Assembly: GCA_947034895.1 (NCBI GenBank)
Contig: OX344761.1
Span: 69,563,839-69,627,838, forward strand
Direction: 5' to 3'
DNA from: Rhytidiadelphus loreus
Taxonomy: Eukaryota > Streptophyta > Bryopsida > Hypnales > Hylocomiaceae
Length of the DNA stretch: 64,000 nucleotides
Shown here one piece after another: positions 1-11,419 of the stretch. Each line of letters starts with the position of its first letter. Position 1 is the stretch's first letter. Made by a program: the position numbers and the translations under genes. Under the pieces are notes generated by a model. It made no database searches, had not been told where the DNA came from, and was given only the letters and a program-made list of their open reading frames with translations.

Positions 1-1215
1 ACTAAGAAAGTTACATTGAAAAATCAAATATACTTGAGTCCTTGATGTATAGAATATTTGCAAAGGAAAGTTTTGAAAAACAATATTATAAAAATGTAAA
101 GGAATTAATACATGAGTCATGAGAAAAAAAATATTTAGACAGACAACAAAAATGATTCTAAATCCTTATAACATGTTTGCGTGTATTTGTTCTTAAAATT
201 TTGAACATTTGGTCTTTAACCCTGAAACACTTGAGAATTCACAAAATGGCTAATATATGGTCAAACTAAACTCATGGTTATTGAAAAATGGATGATATTC
301 ATCTAAATATATTGTTGCTAGTTCCTAATAAAAGTGAATATGTACTACTTGGAGGTAGACCCTCCCATCCTTAGCAACTATGGAAAAAAATTTGGAGAAG
401 AAGATGCTAAATCCACATATTACAAAAGGTGCCTTTCCAATATATTTGGCAATTTCTACTTCTTTGTTCTTTATTTGAATTCTAGCCTTTAACCCTACAA
501 AGACACTATGGACCTAAAAGGTGTACTGAATGACTTCTACTATTAGAAATCCACACATTCCAGATGATGGTTTTGTGTTAAATTTTGATTGAAATTAACA
601 TAATTGTATTTGCAATAATGTAAATTTAACACAAAACCATAAATTGAAATGGTTTTTCCAATGTGAATTTCTACTAGTATTCATTGTTAACTAAAGAAAC
701 AAATAATACACCTATTGGTCTAATAACTAGAATATTTTGTTAACTACCTCGGTCACAAGAAGGCCATGCGTTTCCAAGGTTAAAATGATCTTTTTGAATT
801 TGAGCACAAGTAATGAAATAAAGCTTATTAAGTCTAGTTCTATTCCAATTTTAAATCTTGAAAAATTTCCAAAATTAAATACATTATAGCCATTTGAACT
901 TAATTGGGGCATGTTGCTATAGTTTATTGAGTTTCACATAAAATTCCATTGACACCATGATGTTACACACCATAATATACACCTATGCATGAAGCTTTTA
1001 AACTACCGATATTTGAGAGTATTTAATATTTGATATAAAATTTCTTTACTTTATCTTCTTGAAGAAATTCTTAATAATTTCAAATTTCTACAAAAAAAAA
1101 AGATATGAAATTTTCAAGACTTGTAGAAGACATCTCTAAAAATTAAATATAAAAAATTACTTTCATTTTCAATGGCAAAATGGAGCATCGAGAGTGGAGG
1201 ATCTTGAAGTTTGAC
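1..1215. repeat. Dispersed repeat R, left copy
   Basis: This AT-rich stretch has no credible gene. Its first ~220 bases match 19036-19250, and its later part (about 820-1215) matches 19500-19940 and 20161-20370 with many substitutions and small indels. The family therefore occurs on both sides of the two kinase-related loci. TTTAA sequences stand near 215 and 1212, so part of it may itself be an old TTAA-type element, but the ends are too eroded to be sure. Confidence 0.5.
567..640. repeat. 19-bp perfect inverted repeat (stem-loop)
   Basis: Bases 567-585 (ATGGTTTTGTGTTAAATTT) are exactly complementary to 622-640, with a 36-base loop. It lies inside repeat R. It may be the remains of a miniature hairpin element; no function can be assigned. 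Confidence 0.6.
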
Positions 1216-1267
1216 CACAGGTTTAACTAATTAGTGCCCCTATAACCACTATATAATTGACCAAATT

Positions 1268-1462
1268 CTGATCTGCGGGCTTTTGTGATGAAGTGTTGGC
1301 ATGCAAGTCCTCCAGAGAGGTCAAATTTTCAGCAGATTGTGGAAGTAGTCGGCCATAAAAGTCACTTGGAATACCGGCAGCATTGCGGATTAAGTCCACC
1401 ATCACCTCACAATCCTAGGTTGACTATGAAAAGTTTGTCCCGGACAATCGTAAGCAGTTAGT
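1268..1462 (+). pseudogene. 3' fragment of a protein-kinase gene
   Basis: This is a partial copy of the last part of the kinase at 16565-18097. It starts at the equivalent of position ~17800 and reads FVMKCWHA, then ER.NF.QIVEV, HK.HLEYR and HCGLSPPSP in an open frame, ending in a stop just after SRTIV. All upstream kinase subdomains are missing, so it cannot encode an active kinase. About 400 bases present in the full locus (17977-18380) are absent here; the junction falls on a TAAG sequence present at both ends of the missing block, which suggests a microhomology deletion. Bases 1450-1712 continue as a copy of the kinase 3' flank (18383-18632). Confidence 0.75.
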
Positions 1463-1712
1463 TTACCATCTTGAGATACACCTAGCTCAGATTTGTAGAT
1501 TAATTTTTGTACATTAACAATGAATTGTAATTAAAGAATGACTTATGTCATCTTGTTATTGCTGTAAGCTCTTAAAATAGGACAAGAAAATTGTATTTCA
1601 ACAACAAAGTGATTTTCTGAAAAATTGTAATAAATAATTGATACTCCTCCCAAAATATTGGTATTGTTGATGCATGTAGAGTAATTTTTTTCTTCTTTTC
1701 ATTAGTATAAGG
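1450..1712 (+). repeat. Copy of the kinase 3' flanking region
   Basis: This stretch is closely similar to 18383-18632, downstream of the intact kinase, including the shared run CAGATTTGTAGATT and a T-rich end. The kinase fragment and this flank were therefore copied together as DNA, not as a trimmed coding exon. Confidence 0.7.
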
Positions 1713-1970
1713 TAAAGGCATCCAAAAGAGCCCATATACAGTTTCAATGGTCTAGGGAGCCAGCACTTTCAAAAATCATAGAAATTACATACCACATCCA
1801 CTAATTTGAATCTTTGAAAATTTCCCCCAATTGAAAACATCAAGTTATTTGGATGTTGATGGCTATGTAGAATATAGCGAACTCTACGTCACAAGAGAAT
1901 CAACATGTGTCCACCTCAAGTTTGGAACGCTTGGGGTAGGTCAAAGTCCTAAACTAGACTATAAGTCACG
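1713..1970. other. Gene-free spacer with duplicated downstream flank
   Basis: No gene is seen. Bases 1733-1800 resemble 52188-52262. Bases 1846-1970 are the 3' flank of the protease-like pseudogene and match 3291-3424 beside the second copy. Confidence 0.4.
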
Positions 1971-2449
1971 TCAAAAATAATTATTCAAGATACTCACAAG
2001 ACGACTTGTTGGTAAGAATCTTGTTGAACTTAGAAAAGATTTGTCCTTTAAACCTAGCACCATTCCTATTACATGGCCATAGCAATCGGTCATTGGGCCA
2101 CCAAAGTATCCTTGGTGAGCATGGCATGCAACAAATACCTTTGGTTCGATGCCAAATCTAAAACCATCTTTGACTTCTAACAAGGTCCCCGATTTCATCT
2201 TCAAAATATTTGGTTCATCATAACCAAAAATATATTTAATGTCTTGAGCTTGATTTAAGTAAAAGTCCAAGTCTCGTTGGGAGGGTGAAAGTGAAAGGTG
2301 GCTCTTTGGGCTTTCTTTTGCTTTCAAAATTGCCACATCCATGTCGGATACTCAAAGCAAAACCTCCACATTTTCTTTCACCTCCACCTCATTATCAACC
2401 CTTGTAATCACGCACCTTTGCAACCCCTCCACCAAGTGTGCGCATGTTT
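1971..2449 (-). pseudogene. Truncated trypsin-fold protein, duplicate copy
   Basis: This is a near-identical duplicate of the 3' two thirds of the locus at 3425-4030. The open part (1971-2342) begins at MDVAILKAKESP and runs to the same ending, SILNNYF then stop. Upstream the arginine codon CGA of the longer copy has become TGA, and similarity stops near 2449, so the segment with the catalytic histidine is lost. The copies are about 1.45 kb apart, in the same orientation, and share over 100 bases of 3' flank, so this is a tandem segmental duplication. The serine-site motif is the same defective GYFGGP as in the longer copy. Confidence 0.75.
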
Positions 2450-3290
2450 AATTACTATAGATCTTGATTTATCAATTGATATAGAGTAATTTTCATATTG
2501 ATACTATGCGATGGATGAAAATTACTCTATATCAATTTCAGATCACTCATACTTAATGCCAAAATTTAGCAAGTTATGCAAACGACATTGAGAGTGGTGG
2601 AATGGTCTTAGAGTGCGTGATTATGATTTATAGATCTTGACTTACAAAATTGCATATATATTGCATCATTGATTTGAAGTCTAAAGCAAACAAATTGAAC
2701 TTGGGGTTCATCGATTGGGAAATTATTGAGAAGTAGCAAGAATATACAAAATCATAAGAAAACAAAATCGTGAATAGATCTAAATTGGAATTCACTTTCT
2801 AATCCCCATGGTAAAATTGATATACATAAAACTTATATGACACCAACCTCCTTTGGAATAAATGTGTGAAAATTGAATTAAAAAATCCAGTCTTATAAAG
2901 AAATTTGGAGAAGATGCTTAATTGCTTACAAAATTAGATTCTTTGTAATTGTAACATCATTCATTCAAATGGGATGAATCAAAGGCTTTTATATAGTAAG
3001 ACATCAATAAATTCTACACAAATGAAATGAAATGAAGTTTTATTTATTTATGTTTTATTCTATACAAAGCATTTTGTACTTAAAATACAGAACTTTTGCT
3101 CCCTGGCATCAATTGGGAATAATACACATTCTTACAAAACTCCACACAAACTAGCTCACATAGTCTTTCATTGCATTTCATGATGATTAAACTTTCATTT
3201 AGAAATACTTGTAAGTTGTTCTCAATTTAAGCAAATCAATATCAACATCATATTTTTCTTACATTCCAAATCACTTAAAACTATATTATA
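2450..3290. other. Gene-free spacer between the duplicated loci
   Basis: This AT-rich sequence contains no convincing reading frame or RNA gene. A short inverted repeat around ATTACTCTATATCAATT occurs near 2480-2540. Nothing else was recognised. Confidence 0.4.
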
Positions 3291-3424
3291 ACATCAAATT
3301 ATTTGCATGTTGATGGTTGTTCGGAATATAGCGAATTCTACATTATAAGAGAATCAACATGTATCCACCTCAAGTTTGGAACGCTTGGGGTAGGTCAAAG
3401 TCCTAAACTAGACTATCAATCACG

Positions 3425-4030
3425 TCAAAAATAATTATTCAAGATACTCACAAGACGACTTGTTGGTAAGAATCTTGTTGAACTTAGAAAAGATTTGTCC
3501 TTTAAACCTAGCACCATTCCTATTACATGGCCATAGCAATCAGTCATTGGGCCACCAAAGTATCCTTGGTGAGCATGGCATGCAACAAATACCTTTGGTT
3601 CGATGCCAAATGTAAAACCATCTTTGACTTCTAACAAGGTCCCCGATTTCATCTTCAAAATATTTGGTTCATCATAACCAAAAATATATTTAATGTCTTG
3701 AGCTTGATTTAAGTAAAAGTCCAAGCCTCTTTGGGAGGGTGAAAGTGAAAGGTGGCTCTTCGGGCTTTCTTTTGCTTTCAAAATTGCCACATCCATGTCG
3801 GATACTCGAAGCAAAACCTCCACATTTTCTTTCACCTCCACCTCATTATCAACCCTTGTAATCACGCACCTTTGCAATCCCTCCACCAAGTGGGCACATG
3901 TGAAAATCAAAGGTTTGGAGGTGAAAAAGAAGCCTGCTCCTATAAATGAGCCATCCTCTCGGGAGATGGCCACAATGCTCTTCTTCACTTGATTCAAGAG
4001 TTCCTTTCGAGCTTGGTCTCCACGCAACAT
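3425..4030 (-). CDS. Trypsin-like serine protease fold, catalytic serine missing
   Basis: The reading frame encodes 201 residues from the ATG at 4030 (MLRGDQARKELLNQV) to TGA at 3425. It has the layout of a trypsin/Deg-type peptidase domain: GAGFFFTSKPLIFTCAHLVE carries the histidine box (T-x-A-H), DMDVAILKA fits the aspartate box, and HQGYFGGPMTDCYGHVIGMV is the serine box. In active enzymes the last motif is G-(D/N)-S-G-G-P; here it is G-Y-F-G-G-P, so serine is replaced by phenylalanine. The protein should be proteolytically dead if made. The frame stays open upstream for more than 30 codons without an ATG, so an upstream exon or a degraded 5' end is possible. A duplicate lies at 1971-2449. 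It could be an expressed pseudo-enzyme or a recent pseudogene. Confidence 0.6.
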   Translation of the reverse strand: MLRGDQARKELLNQVKKSIVAISREDGSFIGAGFFFTSKPLIFTCAHLVEGLQRCVITRVDNEVEVKENVEVLLRVSDMDVAILKAKESPKSHLSLSPSQRGLDFYLNQAQDIKYIFGYDEPNILKMKSGTLLEVKDGFTFGIEPKVFVACHAHQGYFGGPMTDCYGHVIGMVLGLKDKSFLSSTRFLPTSRLVSILNNYF

Positions 4031-4260
4031 GATGCCTTCAATTTGTAAGAGCCTTTGAGATGAAGATGGACAATCTACCCTTAGTTTCAAGGTTGACCTA
4101 TTTAATATGAATTTCCAAACCGGAGTGATTTCTACAACACACCCAATGGACTAACTATATTCAAGTTTGTACACTTTTGCAACAAATCTCCAAAACACAT
4201 GAAAGTACAACTTGGAAATTTGATCTCGAAAGCCTAGTTATTTATATCCTACTAGCATTA

Positions 4261-4425
4261 AAACGGAGCAATGTAAAAGTAATGTAAAAGGATTGAAAAT
4301 AGGAATGCAAAAGTAATGTAAAAGGAATGAAAATAGTAATGTAAAAGGAACAAAAATAGTAGTGTAAGAGGAATGTAAATAGTAATGTAAAAGGAATGAA
4401 AATAGTAATGTAAAAGTAAGGAAAG
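4261..4425. repeat. ~24-bp minisatellite
   Basis: About six imperfect units of the type GTAATGTAAAAGGAATGAAA follow one another just upstream of the protease-like gene. Apparent reading frames across it only reflect the repeat. Confidence 0.8.
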
Positions 4426-5529
4426 TAATGATCTCAAAATAAAATATGTTGAATTACAAACCCCTACAGACTTCAAACTCGGCTAATTGCCTTCCCAACA
4501 TTCTCAAATTTGGGTTTGCAAAAGGTTCCCAAGTCCATGATTGTGAGCAAGCAAAGTAAGATTTTGATGGACACCATAACTTAAGGTGGTTTCGCACTTG
4601 CTGTTAATTAAAATTTTGGTGTCATTATAGGAGCTGGTTAGACACAATGTTCCACTAAGCTTCTTTCAGAGGCAGGGCTGGGATACGGGCAAATCAAAGG
4701 TTGCTCCACAGCACTCTGAGGGCCCCACAATTTGCTTTTAATTTGGGTTCAAAATTGAATTTTCCAACAAAGTAGAATAGAATGAAATAGTACACAAAAT
4801 TTTCAATATAAAAATTAAACCAATAATGTGGATCTTGTGCTACATATTTCCTTTCTTGTATGACTTATGCGTTTAAGCCTCGTAGCCAATCTTATATTAA
4901 AGTTGGAGTGGAAAAATCTCTTTATACTAGTGGAGTAGTGGTGGGTGAAACAAACCATATGGGATATGTGAATTAGGACAAAAGAGAACTCTACTCATGG
5001 TTAAATGGAAACGCAGGAATTGTGATATAATTCAAATTCCAAACCTTATTTAGACATAGTAGACTATATTTTTTCAAAAAACTTCAAACCAAGAAAAGTT
5101 GGGGAATCAAGACAAGTACACTTTTATTTCAAAAAATCCGTTTGAAAACTCAATACTAAACCTAAAAGTTATGAACAAATTTTAGAAGAGGTGTTTGAAA
5201 CTGTGCCTTCCATCCTACTCCACCCCCTCTAGAATTTGCTTAGAACTCTTATATGAGGCTTTAAAACCTCAAGCGGATTTTTAGAGATAAATATTAGCTT
5301 GTTTCTCCTATTTTTCTAGTTCAATTTTTTTTTGAAGGAAGCTATTATACTTATGTCCAAATGAAGTCTAAAATTCAACTTTGAACATAATTCTTGTATT
5401 TCTAGTTACATCTTAAATTCTTAAGAAATTTAAATTAGTATTTCATTATTATTGAAACAACATGACAAACACAAAGTAGCCATTTAAGGTTGTCTTAGCA
5501 ATATCACAAGTTATATTGAATCAATGTTG

Positions 5530-5655
5530 TAAATCAAAGGTATTGTTTCAATAATTTGAATATGGTGGTGTAGGGATATTGAATCAATAATTATTCGAAG
5601 GTATTGTTTCAACATTTTCAATATGGTGGTGTAGAATATTAAATCAACAATTATT
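5530..5655. repeat. ~62-bp tandem duplication
   Basis: Two adjacent copies begin AAGGTATTGTTTCAA and contain ATATGGTGGTGTAG, inside the centre of the fold-back element. They are diverged by a few substitutions. Confidence 0.7.
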
Positions 5656-6568
5656 CCTGGTTGAATTCTTTGAAATCATGTTCTACAAGATTTTCTCAAG
5701 ACTTTAAAATTAAAAAATAGTCACTATATTGTGTGCTTATAAATGCTTATTCTATTTTAATCGATTCATGATTTTAAGTTGAAATGTTGAAATGTTAATT
5801 CAAGAATATTGTCAAATTTTAATTTTTTATAGTAAAATTACTCTCAACTTTTGTAACAAATAGCTTTTGGAGATTTTAGTAGGGGAATGACACCGGCTTT
5901 TTACAATTCATACCTTTCAATCCATATTGATATTCTACATCAAAACAACATTGGGATTTTGAAAATATTGGTAAATATCTTAGGCCAATTGTTTATCCCT
6001 TCATGTATTGCAAACATTTGTTGATACCTTTATAATGATAAAAAAAACTTGTCAATATCAAAAATTCCAATTACCTAAGACTGCAAAAGGAAACTATTTC
6101 CTCTCTCAAACTAATTATACTGGGTTTGAATATTGGGATGTCATGCAAATACTTATTTATTTATTTACTAGGTTTGTATAAAGATGATATTATACATACA
6201 ATTATCCTTTTTGTTTAGTAGGACATCAAAGCATGTCAAAGTTCTCATCACAAAAAGGATATCTTACAAAAAATGGAACTTCTTATGAGAAGATATGAAA
6301 TATGTATTAATTTCAAATTTAATTATCTATTGATGACATATTAAAACAATTTAATTTTTTTTTATACATTTAACCATTAGGTAAACTTGGTAAAATATTC
6401 CATTATTGTTTCAAATAACTTTAGAGTAATTTTTAGTTGTGAAGTTACTTTGAAAAAGTACAATAACGCACTAAATGTTGAAACAACAATAAAACAAGGA
6501 AGGAAGAAAATTTGAGGTGTAACTATGAATAGCCTTATTTTCTGCAAACAAAATTGAAAAATATAGTA

Positions 6569-6978
6569 AGGTAACATGCTCTAAATGCACCCATCTTCTT
6601 CAAACCGCCCCTATTTTTAGGTGGAAAATGGAGATGGGGTGATCTTTAAATGGACCACTTTAGCAATTGAATGCATCAAGGAAAAATTGTTTTTCTATTG
6701 TAAGAGCCAATCATTGTCTTTGATTTCTGCAAATTTCTGTACAAGTTGCAAGTGAACGCATTTTGGAAGACCTATGGTCACAAATAGGTGTCTACACCTG
6801 AAATCTTTGAAAATCCATAAGTAATTCATAAATGCTTGGAAAATTACAAAACCACTTGGGTTCTCTGGCGAATTCATTTGTCTTTCTCTAAAAAATAATC
6901 TAAAATTCTTACGGTCTCCATAAGCATATGAAAAAGGTGGAATAGCCCGTAAATGGGCGCTTTTAGAGCATGTTACCT
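6569..6978. mobile_element. TA-flanked MITE, family C (410 bp)
   Basis: The ends are AGGTAACATGCTCTAAA and GAGCATGTTACCT, flanked on both sides by TA. Its length (410 bp) and interior match the copy at 9331-9740. TA duplication with short inverted ends fits Tc1/mariner-type mobilisation. It contains no protein-coding region. Confidence 0.8.
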
Positions 6979-7167
6979 TACAATGTTAGTAGTGGAGAAT
7001 TTTCAAAGAGGGGTTGGAAGGGATATGTTTATAGAACTTAACACCATTGTCCTCAATTATTTTCTTCCAAAGTACTCAATCCTATGTAATTTTAGAGTTT
7101 ATCATTCCTTACATTTTGAAAACATTTTTCTATTTAATTAGTTTTAAAAAATAATTTATTTTTTCTA

Positions 7168-7197
7168 AACATACTGCAACATACTGCAACATACTGC
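7168..7197. repeat. Decamer repeated three times
   Basis: AACATACTGC occurs three times head to tail. This is a small simple repeat without a visible role. Confidence 0.85.
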
Positions 7198-8356
7198 ATA
7201 CTCTAACTATTTAAATAGTATTTATTCCCTAAATGCCAAAAGTTAATTTAAACCAAACTTGCATGTGCTATTAATAGTATATAACATTATACAAGCTTTT
7301 TGATATTCTTACTTTGTTTGATGTTCAAATTTATGATTAGAAAATATTCATATCAAGCTTCTAATATCTTTAATGATTAGTATTTGTCAAATCAATTTAA
7401 AAACATATAACTTTTAAGTACTTGAAAAGTACAATTTTTTTTCATTGCTAAAATAAAATATTGTTGTGATTGACAAAACTTATGCATTACACATATATAT
7501 GAAACAAATATTTACAATGGAGGGTTGACAATAAAAACATTACTACTTAAATTCTTATAAAGTAATTATTTGTACATGTAATTGAATATGCAATTGCACA
7601 TTGTTTGTATAAAGAAACTACAAAACTCTTGTAGGATTTTAGTAGAAGTTAGTAGAGTATTCTAAAATTTCCTTTAAGAAAAAATTAAATTAGAAGAAAT
7701 GGAAAAAGAAAGCTAACATTTATCTCTAAAAGTCCACTTGAGATTTTTAAGCCTCATATAAGAGTTCTAAACAAATTCTAGAGGAGTTGAGGTTGGGTAG
7801 AAAGAACATTATTTTAGACATTTTCAAACACCTCTTCTAAAATTTGTTCATAACTTTTAGGTTTAGTATTGAGTTTTCAAACGGATTTTTGAAATAAAAG
7901 TGTACTTGATTCCCCAACTTTTCTTGGTTTGAAGTTTTTTGAAAAAATATAGTCTACTATGTCTAAATAATGTTTGGAATTTGAATTATATCACAATTCC
8001 TGCGTTTCCATTTAACCATGAGTAGAGTTCTTTTTTGTCCTAATTCACATATCTCATATGGTTTGTTTCACCCACCACTACTCCACTAGTATAAAGAGCT
8101 TTTTCCACTCCAACTTTAATACAAGATTGGCTACGAGGCTTAAATGCATAAGTCATACAAGAAAGGAAATATGTAGCACAAGATCCACATTATTGGTTAA
8201 ATTTTATATTGAAAATTTTGTGTACTATTTCATTCTATTCTACTTTGTTGGAAAATTCAATTTTGAACCCAAATTAAAAGCAAATTGTGGGGCCCTCAGA
8301 GTGTTGTGGAGCAACCCTTGATTTGCCCGTATCCCAGCCTTGCCCCTGAAAGAAGC

Positions 8357-9331
8357 TTAACCCCTCATCGCCGGAGGTCCAGCTGTGCCAAAAAACTGCT
8401 TACTTTTCAAGCTTTATAAGTCTATATGAGACTAAGCTATGAAGATCTCAACCGTACAATATTGTAGTGTGAACGTTGGAGATGACGTGGATCAAGTTTG
8501 GAATCATTTGGCCGCATGGATTGAAAGATTATAATGTTTTAGTGTTAAAACAAGATGCTGAAATTTTTCTGAAAACACGTTTGGAGGTCAAATTTGATTT
8601 CTAAACCTACTCAAATGTAAAAACTTTGAACTAGAAAGTGCTTAGAAATCAACATATAAACACATTGGTGAAAAAAAGTTTCATTCAATTGACTCATTGT
8701 GTTTGCGATATGACTCTGAAATGTCAAAAAAATAGCAAAAAAGTGTGCAAAAAACACATCTATGACTAAACTTCCTTCTACTAAATTTCTTCTCAGTCAC
8801 TCATAACTTTTTGGATTGACATGAAATTTCAGCCACACAAACTAAATTAGAATGCGCAACTTTTCTAAGAAAAATTATTAGAAACCGACACCGTATAAGG
8901 AAGAAACAAGCCGCCAAAGTTCACTGTAATCCAAAAATGTCAAATTTTTGAACTTCGAATTGCTCCCAAGCATTCAAAACAACTTGGATTGTCATGAAAA
9001 TTTGACCACAATAACTAAACTTGTAGAGGAATGTAACCCAATAAAGTTTATTGGAAAAAAATATTTTATGAAGGAGATACAAGCCTTCAAAGTTTCACCC
9101 ATCAACTCCAGTGGTGAACTCAAATTGAACTTGTGAACTTCGACTCGCTCCCAAATCATCTGTATATCTTGGATTGATTTGAAAAATTTACCACACAAAC
9201 TAGACTAGTATGTGCAACTTTGCCAACAAGTTTTATTGAATTTGGGCATTGGATGCAAAAGTTACAGCAATTTGAATCAGATTGCCAAGCTGTGAGGACA
9301 CTTTTTGTCCCCTTCGGCGATGAGGGGTTAA
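8357..9331. mobile_element. TTAA-flanked element, family B
   Basis: This 975-base segment is bounded by TTAA. It starts TTAACCCCTCATCGCCGGAG and ends CGGCGATGAGGGGTTAA. It matches 48477-49446 and, inverted, 47519-48465. The interior is non-coding. Its right TTAA overlaps the left junction of the family C element that follows, showing that it inserted into a TTAA created by that junction. TTAA duplication with CCCC ends is piggyBac-like. Confidence 0.85.
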
Positions 9332-9740
9332 GGTAGTATGCTCTAAAAGCGCTCGCCTTCTTCAAACCGCCCTTATTTGGGAGTGAAGAATGGAGATGGG
9401 GTGATCCTTAAATGGACCACTTTAGTAATTGAATGCATCAAGAAAAAATTATTTTTCTATTGCAAGAGCCAATCATTGTCTTTGATTTCTGCACATCTCT
9501 TTAGAAATTGCAAGTGGACAGATTTTGGGAGACCTATGGTCACAAATAGGTGCCTATGTCTTGAATCTTTGAAAATTTATAAGTAATTCAAGAATGCTTG
9601 GAAAAATACAAAACCACTTGTGTTAGTTTCCACATCCATTTCTCCTTCTCTGAAAAATGATCTAAAAATAATTATGTCCATATAAGCCTATGAAAAAGGC
9701 GGACCAGCTCTTAAATGGTCACTTTTAGAGCATACTACCT
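9331..9740. mobile_element. TA-flanked MITE, family C (410 bp)
   Basis: The termini are AGGTAGTATGCTCTAAAAG and its complement ending CATACTACCT, with flanking TA. The opposite arm of the fold-back element holds the uninterrupted site GAAGCTTAGTGG in complement (near 4655), so the TA target duplication can be read directly. Confidence 0.85.
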
Positions 9741-9818
9741 TAGTGGAACATTGTGTCTAACCAGCTCCTATAATGACACCAAAACTTTAATTAACAACAA
9801 GTGCCAAAACCACCTTTA

Positions 9819-10230
9819 GACTCATCATTCATTCCAGTCCAAATTGAAAGTTCCATGAGGACGGAGGCTCATGTGATGGGGGCTAATGTAAGTTAGAATA
9901 ATATTGCATCTTGAACATATTAACTTCATTTATTAATTTTACCTTGAGAACAATATCAAATCAATTGCCGGCCATTCTGGATATGAATAACTTAAGCTTA
10001 ATAATTAAAAAAACAAAAACAAAAACACTTAAGCTTAATACCAGCGATTTCCAACACTGGATTGGGTTGCAGCATTCAGCATTAATTCCAACAACTAACA
10101 ATGAGCTAACTTAACAAGCAGCTCTGACTAGTTACCGAATACTGTTCGGTTGTAAGCGTGAATTCATCATTTAGTTGATTTCATGTTTTGCCTTGGGCTT
10201 TATGACATATCACATTTTATGCTCACTATT
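9819..10230. other. Gene-free spacer
   Basis: Nothing beyond short AT-rich sequence is recognised between the fold-back element and the next TTAA element. Confidence 0.4.
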
Positions 10231-11162
10231 TTAACCCCTAAAGTCCCATGGTCCCCTCGGGGGACAATTTGGAATTCGGGCAGGTCCCTATGGGCTGAAA
10301 TTTTACCCTAATTTTTTAAAACTTTTTTTGAAGATAGAAAATTTGATAAGCTTTGTGGGAATATAATTTTTATTTCAATCGATGCCCGGAAGCAAAAGTT
10401 ATACCACAAAAAGCCTGAAACTAAACTCGGCGGGCAGCACAAAAAATATTGCAAAAATTCAAAATAAATAAATAATTTTTTTTTTTCTCAAAGATAATGT
10501 TTTTGTCTACATCTAAAGCTTTGATTCATTCCACTTTGATTAGTGATGTGAAAGTTATGAACAATCTTATGTTTCGGGCAATCTAAGCATCTTTTTGAAA
10601 AAAAACCCTTGTAGAATTCATCTCAGAATGCAATTTTCAATTTTTTTCAATTTTTTTGTTTTGAAAAGGTTAAATTTGCTTGTTAGAACAATCTCACCGT
10701 TGAGATTATTGTATTTCAATCCCATCTAAGAGCTATTATCAATTTAGTTTTTTTTCAATCTTGGACCTACTTCTACTTGACAATTTTTTGAATTATGAAA
10801 ATCAAGTTGTTATTTTTTGAAATTTATTTCCTAGACTCCCAACTCAAGTCTTCAACACAATAAATTTTAAATTCAAACTCCACAGTGTAATTTTTTTCCA
10901 CAAATAGAGATCAAAGTCATCTAAAATTGCAGTCCAGTGTTCAAAAAAACTTGTTTTTTCAACTTTGAATGCTCATATCTCTAAATCTGTACGGTCAAAC
11001 TTTATGAAATTTTTATCACATGATCTAAAACAAGTAAAGTTTAAGATCCTACGGTTCAATTACAAAAAAAGTTTTTGTTTTGTTTTTTTGGACTAACGTA
11101 GTAGAAATGGCAGTTTTGAGTGTTTTTTGACAGAAAAATGGCCTTGGGACTTTAGGGGTTAA
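10231..11162. mobile_element. TTAA-flanked element, family A1
   Basis: The element starts TTAACCCCTAAAGTCCCATG and ends CTTGGGACTTTAGGGGTTAA, giving near-perfect ~16-bp inverted ends. A second copy at 49614-50544 is almost collinear over its whole length and lies between unrelated flanks. The interior is non-coding and contains GATCCTACGGTT near the right end, a motif shared with families A2 and A3. Confidence 0.88.
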
Positions 11163-11419
11163 TTTGGTAGAAAGATAAAAATGAAACTCTCCAGTCACTT
11201 ATATTGTAAATTTAATATGGGGCTCTTCATTCATTTTGATAATTCATGCATTCCCAACTTACTATTGAGTATGTTTTTAAAATGCTCAAGTTGTGAGAGG
11301 GGAGTGCCAACATGTGAGCATAGAATCTATGAGCCCATGACCCTACGAGTCTATATTATAAACACCTTTTATAGTTACTTATGGGTGTCTATGTTATATT
11401 TAGATACCTATGCTATAAA

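Larger units (their letters stand above)
4584..9815. mobile_element. 5.2-kb fold-back element with ~745-bp inverted arms
   Basis: The left arm (4584-5325) is the inverted complement of 7685-8356 plus 9743-9815. The termini read AGGTGGTTT and AAACCACCT, each flanked by TTA (4581-4583 and 9816-9818), consistent with a 3-bp target duplication. The ~2.36-kb centre codes for nothing recognisable. The right arm is split by two younger insertions (8361-9327 and 9331-9740). Long arms and no protein suggest a non-autonomous DNA transposon; TTA duplication would fit PIF/Harbinger-like mobilisation, but the superfamily is not certain. Confidence 0.65.

Noticed and set aside
1223..1405. Open frame on the minus strand over the kinase fragment
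   Set aside because: It is the antisense of the kinase C-terminal remnant; the plus strand carries the recognisable motifs.
4258..4476. Frame encoding a repeated LLHYYFHSFYI pattern
   Set aside because: It is the translation of the 24-bp minisatellite upstream of the protease-like gene.
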